From Spirochaetaceae bacterium (GTDB lineage: Bacteria; Spirochaetota; Spirochaetia; DSM-27196; SLST01): DNA of 6,339 bases. The DNA lies in assembly GCA_007129695.1 (NCBI GenBank), contig SKVA01000172.1, forward strand, positions 1 to 6,339, given 5' to 3'. Below are positions 6,025 to 6,339 of this stretch, piece by piece. Numbering within the stretch: the stretch's first letter is position 1; every line of letters begins with the position of its first letter. The notes under the pieces were generated by a model. It saw nothing but the letters and a program-made list of their open reading frames with translations, was not told where the DNA came from and did no database searches. The position numbers and the translations under genes are program-made.

Positions 6025-6339
6025 TCAGGTCTTGCGATCTGACTCCGCACGCGCCGTTGAACGGTACTCGGACGGCGTGACCCCGGTCCACTGCTTGAAG
6101 ATCCGCTGGAAGCTGTGCGAGTTGTTGTACCCCACATCGCGGCCGATCTGCGCGACCGAGTCGGGTCCCGCAAGCAGCACTTTTGCGCGCTCTACGCGCG
6201 CACCGATCACGTAGTCGACGAAACGAACCCCGGTCGCCTCGTGGAAGACGCGGCTGAGGTGACTCTGGCTGATTCCGACCTCTTCGGCGACGGAGTTGAG
6301 CGATAGCGATGCGTCGCAGTAACGCTCATCGACGATGCG
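6025..6339 (-). CDS. AraC-family transcriptional regulator, C-terminal DNA-binding domain (N-terminus beyond window)
   Basis: The frame is open from the right edge to the TGA at 6025-6027, giving 104 visible residues. They form a complete AraC/XylS domain with two helix-turn-helix units. The first is SLSLNSVAEEVGISQSHLSR, followed by VFHEATGVRFVDYV and the linker helix GARVERAKVLL. The second is SVAQIGRDVGYNNSHSFQRI, closing with FKQWTGVTPSEYR, the usual end of the family. Only an 11-residue polar tail follows. This kind of domain, next to lplB-type genes, often ends either a YesN-like response regulator or a long membrane-anchored sensor regulator; the missing N-terminus would decide. Its position directly upstream of the transport genes on the same strand makes it the likely local regulator (inference). 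Confidence 0.93.
   Translation of the reverse strand, partial: RIVDERYCDASLSLNSVAEEVGISQSHLSRVFHEATGVRFVDYVIGARVERAKVLLAGPDSVAQIGRDVGYNNSHSFQRIFKQWTGVTPSEYRSTARAESDRKT

Noticed and set aside
5440..6042. Plus-strand open frame of 200 codons opposite the LplB-type gene and the gap
   Set aside because: It is antisense to a conserved permease, of low-complexity charged composition, with no recognisable motif.

Overview
The window is GC-rich bacterial DNA (roughly 60% G+C by eye). It holds the end of one rightward gene, a patatin-like phospholipase, and a leftward cluster that fills everything from about 700 to the right edge. Read in transcription order, the cluster is: an AraC-family regulator (cut by the window end), two ABC-transporter permeases of the LplB and LplC type, a secreted solute-binding protein of the LplA type, and a 574-residue cytoplasmic protein of unknown function. 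The source organism cannot be fixed from the sequence. LplABC-type systems are abundant in Paenibacillus and relatives and also in free-living spirochaetes. The high GC, the patatin gene, and a binding protein whose signal peptide ends in an Ala/Gly-rich stretch without a lipobox cysteine fit a Spirochaetaceae-like Gram-negative better than a Firmicute, but this is a tentative inference.

Layout: 2-694 (+) is the C-terminal part of a patatin/RssA-like serine lipase with its GTSVG nucleophile elbow and DGG motif. It meets the leftward cluster tail to tail with a 6-base gap. 701-2425 (-) is the unrecognised 574-residue protein, which looks like a helical toroid followed by a beta-rich half. 2437-2464 is a textbook Rho-independent terminator for the leftward transcript, wedged between the binding-protein gene and the 574-residue gene. 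2486-4027 (-) is the binding protein. 4050-4082 is a two-tier inverted repeat between the second permease gene and the binding-protein gene. 4094-4969 and 4969-5967 (-) are the two permeases, overlapping by one base (TGATG). 6025-6339 (-) is the C-terminal DNA-binding domain of the AraC-family regulator. No stretch above 300 bases lacks a gene, and no tRNA, rRNA, CRISPR or insertion sequence was seen.

How the genes may work together (inference): the binding protein captures a carbohydrate, probably an oligosaccharide, outside the membrane; LplB/LplC-type permeases move it in; energy comes from an ATPase that is not in this window, as is usual for this subfamily; the 574-residue protein, which has no signal peptide, acts on the imported sugar or a derivative; and the AraC-family protein controls the operon. 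The hairpin before the binding-protein gene and the terminator after it bracket that gene, an arrangement suited to making binding protein in excess over the permeases and the downstream enzyme.
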